DNA of 10,320 bases from Gammaproteobacteria bacterium. GTDB taxonomy: Bacteria > Pseudomonadota > Gammaproteobacteria > Pseudomonadales > UBA7434. Position 1 is the stretch's first letter. Each line of letters starts with the position of its first letter. Under the pieces are notes generated by a model. That model searched no databases. It was not told the origin of the DNA and saw nothing but the letters and a program-made list of their open reading frames with translations. Below, piece by piece: positions 6,435 to 10,320 of this stretch. The stretch lies in the NCBI GenBank assembly GCA_024280785.1, contig JAJRPK010000281.1, positions 1-10,320 of the forward strand, read 5' to 3'. A program made the position numbers and the translations under genes.

Positions 6435-8069
6435 TTAAGCAGCCTGACTAAGCTTTTTCAACTCCGACCCCAACGACAAATAACGTGCATAAGCGTTATG
6501 GTCTCGCGTTAGATAATCTAAAGAAATCAACAACTCCTCTGCTTCAGTTACTGTTGCAACATTATCGGTAATTTGTTTAGAGTACTTGTACAAGGCCAAT
6601 ATCAAATTCAGCCTTATCGCCACATTATTTGGATATCGAAACACGGCCTTGCGAAAGTGACCGATGGCCTTTTTAAACTCACCTATGTCGAACAACTGTT
6701 TGCCCACTCTATTGATATTACTTGCATTCTGTTTAGCTGTGCTACTCATTGGCTCGTCCGCCAACACATCTATTTTTGCCATAACGACAGGGTCTTGCCC
6801 AAAGCGAACGGCAAGTTCATCTAAAATCTCTTGGCCCAATACGCGGTCACCAATGCCGATACAAGCCGTGGCCATATCCAAACCTAAAGGCAAAGTTCTA
6901 TCTTCGATTTCAGTATAAGCAGAATAAAGCTGGCGACAATTCTCTGTCGCTACTGCCATCTTTTCTTCGAAAATGTTCGTTTTAACATCGATAAGCCCTA
7001 TTTGTAAATTAACCTGAGGATCCGAATAGGTTTTCTTAACCCGTGCAAGAACGCTACGGCACTCCTTGAAAGTATCGAATTGACTAACGCCTTCTTGTTG
7101 TTGTCTTTCTAATAAGCATCGAACCAAACCTAAGGAATGCTCTGCTGAATCGTAACAAGAGTTGCCACCTAACTTAATAACCTTTCGAAAAGCTTTCTCT
7201 GCGGCTTTATGATCACCATTACAGCCAGCAATATCTGCCAGCTTAATCTGTCGTTGAATCCCGCTTGGAGACGAGATGATAGACTTCTCTAGTGTCGTCT
7301 GCGCCATAAGAAACCGACCAAGTGCAACATCTATTTCTACAAAGACATCGAAGGCTTCCAGGTTTTCATGTCCTTCTTCAAGCCACTTGGTTAAAATCTT
7401 TTTCGCCGATGCCCATTTTCCTAATCCGATCAATGCCCGCGCACAACCAACACAAGTCCAATCTAAGATTTTTTGTCGGTGAATCTCATTATAAAATCTA
7501 AAAGCTTCGCCGTAGGAATGCTGATACAACAGTGCCTGTCCACGTAATTTTAATGCCGCTGTTCTAAAACGCTTGCCTTTTCCAGCCAACACCGAGCATA
7601 GAGCAGCGGCTTTCACATAGTCCTCCTTTTCAAAAGCTGTGTACGCAGCCGCAAAAAACAACTTCTCGAGAACGATTTTATCTAAACGCTGTTGGAATAC
7701 CACTTGAGTAAACGGCTTGGCAAGATAATCGTCAGGTTTACTTTCTAACGCTCCAAAAACCATGGATCGTGTTGTCTCGGTAGTCACTAACAAAAAAATA
7801 GACGATCGCTTCAACCAACCATTAAACCGAAGCTCTTCTAGAACCTGCTGACCATTTTTACCCGAACCTAAAGTGTAATCACAAATAATAATATCGTACT
7901 TGTTATCACGGCAATGCTGCATTGCCTCGTTACCGTTTTTAACGAGGTCTATCGATTCAACACCAAAGCTTCTTAGCATCCTTCTAATGGATGCTCGCAT
8001 GCCTGAAATCTCGTCAACGACAAGTACAGACTTTTGGCTATACAAGTTAAATAAATCCAGCTTATGCAT
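6435..8069 (-). CDS. Response regulator with N-terminal receiver domain and C-terminal TPR region (VieB-like architecture)
   Basis: From ATG 8069 the protein has 544 residues. Residues 12-135 form a CheY-like receiver: acidic pair Asp19-Glu20 (VLVVDE), phospho-acceptor Asp64 (IIICDYTLGSGKNG), switch Thr96/Thr97 (LLVTTE) and Lys118-Pro119 (LAKPF). The rest is helical with TPR-like repeats (about 140-320), the clearest being GEFKKAIGHFRKAVFRYPNN near residues 462-481. No DNA-binding, GGDEF, EAL or other enzymatic output is seen, so it probably acts by protein contacts in the cytoplasm. Vibrio cholerae VieB, which modulates its partner kinase, has this layout. The start is set by GAAAGG 5 nt before the ATG. 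A TTG (8135) and an ATG (8120) further upstream would add 22 or 17 residues ahead of the receiver without such a site. It follows the fimV-like gene on the same strand. No histidine kinase is in view. Confidence 0.88.
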   Translation of the reverse strand: MHKLDLFNLYSQKSVLVVDEISGMRASIRRMLRSFGVESIDLVKNGNEAMQHCRDNKYDIIICDYTLGSGKNGQQVLEELRFNGWLKRSSIFLLVTTETTRSMVFGALESKPDDYLAKPFTQVVFQQRLDKIVLEKLFFAAAYTAFEKEDYVKAAALCSVLAGKGKRFRTAALKLRGQALLYQHSYGEAFRFYNEIHRQKILDWTCVGCARALIGLGKWASAKKILTKWLEEGHENLEAFDVFVEIDVALGRFLMAQTTLEKSIISSPSGIQRQIKLADIAGCNGDHKAAEKAFRKVIKLGGNSCYDSAEHSLGLVRCLLERQQQEGVSQFDTFKECRSVLARVKKTYSDPQVNLQIGLIDVKTNIFEEKMAVATENCRQLYSAYTEIEDRTLPLGLDMATACIGIGDRVLGQEILDELAVRFGQDPVVMAKIDVLADEPMSSTAKQNASNINRVGKQLFDIGEFKKAIGHFRKAVFRYPNNVAIRLNLILALYKYSKQITDNVATVTEAEELLISLDYLTRDHNAYARYLSLGSELKKLSQAA

Positions 8070-8074
8070 TACGA

Positions 8075-8080
8075 CCTTTC
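8075..8080 (-). promoter_or_regulatory. Ribosome binding site deciding the receiver-TPR start
   Basis: The minus strand reads GAAAGG, 5 nt before the ATG at 8069. This favours that start over the upstream TTG (8135) and ATG (8120), which lack comparable sites and would put a non-family extension before the receiver. Confidence 0.55.
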
Positions 8081-8131
8081 TACCTTCAAAAAATTCGGCG
8101 AATCGTTTTATCCGAGCCATTAAACCGGAGG

Positions 8132-8151
8132 GCAACTCACGCGCAACTCAC
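8132..8151. repeat. Two-copy 11-bp-period direct repeat upstream of the receiver-TPR gene
   Basis: GCAACTCAC occurs at 8132-8140 and 8143-8151, a period of 11 bp, in the leader of the receiver-TPR gene. It could be a tandem regulator half-site or a slippage duplication. Confidence 0.5.
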
Positions 8152-8343
8152 TCTCTATTGCCCAATGCCAACTACGAGTTATAGCCGTGCAATGTGTAGC
8201 AATATCAAATGAGGTTTTGATTAAGTATAGACGGGGGAAATAGATCACGCCGTAGAGCTACTACTTGCAGTAACGATAACTCTAAAGCCATTCAAACTGA
8301 TTGAATTGAAACCAAATTATCTAACTTATATTCTAGAAGTTGC

Positions 8344-10320
8344 TTATGATTTATCTCGTAACATATTAATTTTTATATCTAATTGTGAACCGCCTCTATC
8401 TCCAATTTGATCTGCTAGCAGCTCAAAATGCTCGTTTTTACCTTTAGCCGCATAAACTTCTAGCAACTGCGACTGAAGCGCCAGATTATCAGGCCGAGAA
8501 CTAAGCGCCTCTTCTAAAATCCGTTCGGCATCATCAAACCGTTCATAGGCAATATAAACACTCGCTTCTAATTCTGCAGAACCTTCGGCATCGCTTAGCT
8601 CCCTGACCGAAGGAATCGTATCGCGGAGTGGCGGCTGAACAGCTTCTTGCGATTCCGTAGCAAGCTTACTTTCTGTCGAGGGTGTCTCTATCGGGGCTAT
8701 TTCAACAAGATCCGCTTGCGGATCTTGTTCAGCCGCAGCAAGAAAGTCATCTTCATTGCCATCGGTACCCGTTAAACCAGCGGCAGTAATTTCAGTTTCG
8801 GTTGAAGATGTCAAACCCCATTGCTCTGTGATGGCTACTCGGCGTTTTTGTTGCTGTACTTTTAAATAAACCACCAACAAAACAATAACTATCAGCACCG
8901 CAGCGGCCAAAACTAAAAGTACAAATACATTGACAGGCTCTGGTTGGACAATTGGTTTTTCTTTTACCGTAACCGCGGGTTTAGCTACACTCTCAGGTAG
9001 GCTTAGCGCTGTTTGCGCCTGCTCCGCAATCCGTCGATTAAGGTTTTCTTCTAACTCTTTTAGCTGCTCAGTTTTTTTCGACAATGTTTGATATTGCGCT
9101 AGTAGGTTTTCGACTCGATTCTCGACATTCGATACTCGCTGCGCGCTAGATTGCTGCATTTGAGTTAGTTCTTCTGCCCGCTGACTTGCTTCTTCAGTAA
9201 GAGCGGCTGTCGCGGGTGATACTGCCACACTGCTGTCATATTGCGCCACTAACGACAAAACTCCATTGCCCGACAACTCTTCAACGGAGCTATTAGCACC
9301 GTCGTTAGTTTTATCAACAATTGCCGCAGATTGCTGTTCGCTTGAGGTAAACGAATTTGCTAAATCAGCTCGTAAATTCACCGGAGTGCTAGCCCGAATT
9401 TGTGCAAGTGATACCGATAACTTTGCATTTCTCTTCAGCCTATCGGGGCTATTTTTCATAAAAGCATGGGGATTGTTAACGAACAAAGCATCAACTATAT
9501 GCATTAAATTACCCCCGCTTTCGGCGCGAATTTTTCTAGCAACACGCCAAAGGTTATCGCCTGATTGGGTTGTATGGTCCCACTTTTTATCAGAATCCTC
9601 AGAGGGCGCTTCATTAGTGTCCACCAATGGTTGCGTTTCTTTAACGTCTGCGAACAACTCGTCTACCGGCTGCAATTTAACAGCCTCTGGTTCTTTTTCA
9701 ACAACGACGTCTTCGACTACTCCTTTCTGCACCGCCAGCTCCGCTACATTCCCATCAGGGGCATCAGCGGCATTAGAATTACTATTCTCGAATTCGGTAG
9801 GCTTTGCTTTGATCGCATCAGTTGGAAGGTCTGCTAAGACTTTATTAGAACTGTCAACAGATTTGGGAAGACTAGCAGGAGTTTTATCGCCAGGCTTTAA
9901 CGCAATATTCGGCTCTTCCTTTTTTTCGACTGCAGTCAAATCTTTAGACGGTTTAATGGCTAATTCCGGGGTTTGCTGAACTTGCTTTGGTAGTGTATCA
10001 ACAACTTTTGGCTCAACATCCGGTATCTCAGTAAGAGTCTCTATAGGGGCGACAGGTACAGATGGAGTAAGAGATTCTTTCTTCGGTTTGACGGACTCTG
10101 TAACTGTAGAGTCCAGAGGGGCAGAACTTATATCAAGACTCTCTTTCTTATCATCGGTACGAGTAATAGCTGTTGGCTCTACGGCTGTGTTTGGATTAAC
10201 TTGATCAGAGGTAGAAGCAACGAGTGAGGCCTTCTTCGATAGGTCTACAGTACTCGGCTCAATCGCTATCGGCGTGACATCTACCGAAGACGGCAATTTA
10301 ACAACGCTTTTAACGGTAGG
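8344..10320 (-). CDS. fimV: FimV/HubP-like polar hub protein with LysM, transmembrane segment and TPR (5' end outside window)
   Basis: The frame runs open to the right edge with 658 visible residues. A TTG at 10296 is only an internal Leu codon, and the true N-terminus lies outside. The first ~245 visible residues are a Pro/Val/Glu/Lys/Ser-rich low-complexity stretch. A LysM domain of FimV type follows at bases 9579-9397 (SGDNLWRVARKIR, NNPHAFMKN, RLKRNAKL), likely binding peptidoglycan. A Gln/Glu-rich coiled coil spans about 9201-9007, and one strong membrane segment (VFVLLVLAAAVLIVIVLLVVYL) spans about 8931-8857. An acidic cytoplasmic linker then leads to a C-terminal TPR-like unit (ASVYIAYERFDDAERILEEAL) near 8574-8422. 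FimV in Pseudomonas and HubP in Vibrio organise cell poles for type IV pili, flagella and chemoreceptors. The cytoplasmic part is only about 170 residues and I see no separate FimV C-terminal domain. truA, the usual downstream gene in Pseudomonas, is absent, so this may be a paralogue. Confidence 0.85.
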   Translation of the reverse strand, partial: PTVKSVVKLPSSVDVTPIAIEPSTVDLSKKASLVASTSDQVNPNTAVEPTAITRTDDKKESLDISSAPLDSTVTESVKPKKESLTPSVPVAPIETLTEIPDVEPKVVDTLPKQVQQTPELAIKPSKDLTAVEKKEEPNIALKPGDKTPASLPKSVDSSNKVLADLPTDAIKAKPTEFENSNSNAADAPDGNVAELAVQKGVVEDVVVEKEPEAVKLQPVDELFADVKETQPLVDTNEAPSEDSDKKWDHTTQSGDNLWRVARKIRAESGGNLMHIVDALFVNNPHAFMKNSPDRLKRNAKLSVSLAQIRASTPVNLRADLANSFTSSEQQSAAIVDKTNDGANSSVEELSGNGVLSLVAQYDSSVAVSPATAALTEEASQRAEELTQMQQSSAQRVSNVENRVENLLAQYQTLSKKTEQLKELEENLNRRIAEQAQTALSLPESVAKPAVTVKEKPIVQPEPVNVFVLLVLAAAVLIVIVLLVVYLKVQQQKRRVAITEQWGLTSSTETEITAAGLTGTDGNEDDFLAAAEQDPQADLVEIAPIETPSTESKLATESQEAVQPPLRDTIPSVRELSDAEGSAELEASVYIAYERFDDAERILEEALSSRPDNLALQSQLLEVYAAKGKNEHFELLADQIGDRGGSQLDIKINMLRDKS
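8704..8729. repeat. Perfect 26-nt inverted repeat inside the fimV-like gene
   Basis: Arms AACAAGATCCGC (8704-8715) and GCGGATCTTGTT (8718-8729) are exact reverse complements around a TT spacer. Each arm contains a GATC site. It lies in the acidic cytoplasmic linker (coding QDPQADLV). No T-tract follows on either strand, so it does not look like a standard terminator. Confidence 0.7.

Noticed and set aside
6405..6440. Possible terminator after the receiver-TPR gene (T-rich run on the minus strand)
   Set aside because: The T-run is present, but the sequence before it forms only an interrupted stem with almost no loop, so I cannot support a hairpin.
8136..8343. Remnant of a longer FimV C-terminus after the stop codon
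   Set aside because: Reading on past the TAA in other frames showed no FimV-like or TPR-like sequence, so a simple frameshift truncation is not supported.
9266..9979. Plus-strand open frame of 237 codons opposite the fimV-like gene
   Set aside because: It is antisense to a well-supported coding region with biased Ser/Thr/Pro/Glu codons, which readily leaves the opposite strand open. The translated protein is low-complexity with no domain.

Overview
The window reads as chromosomal DNA of a gammaproteobacterium. By eye the GC content is moderate, and the closest family resemblances are to Pseudomonas and marine Cellvibrio-like relatives. The pointers are a long-form glyceraldehyde-3-phosphate dehydrogenase of the Pseudomonas type, an exonuclease III-like protein that resembles Pseudomonas Crc, a FimV/HubP-type polar hub protein, and a receiver-TPR response regulator. 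The taxonomic placement is inference from protein family resemblance recalled from memory; no search was run.

Layout from left to right. Positions 1-1486 (minus) hold a GAPDH whose 3' end lies beyond the left edge. Positions 1700-2467 (minus) hold a Crc-like exodeoxyribonuclease III that keeps its catalytic residues. A divergent intergenic region with a candidate promoter and an 11-bp tandem repeat leads into glutamate racemase (murI, 2744-3613, plus). murI converges on a small membrane-anchored AsmA-like protein (3684-4451, minus). Behind that lies an SMP-30/gluconolactonase-family lactonase (4662-5519, minus). An AT-rich intergenic stretch of about 450 bp precedes an unrecognised small exported protein (5973-6404, plus). 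The right third holds two minus-strand genes: a receiver-TPR response regulator (6435-8069) and, upstream of it, a FimV-like LysM/TPR membrane protein (8344 to the right edge) whose N-terminus is cut off by the window end.

Most of the left half is housekeeping: central carbon metabolism, DNA repair and peptidoglycan precursor synthesis. The right part is the most interesting. A FimV-like polar scaffold lies upstream of, and in the same orientation as, a response regulator with no DNA-binding output and a TPR protein-interaction tail, so the two could work together in polar organisation or pilus/flagellar control. The FimV-like protein has an unusually long low-complexity region before LysM and a short cytoplasmic part, and its gene contains a perfect 26-nt hairpin. 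No mobile element, CRISPR array, tRNA or rRNA was seen.
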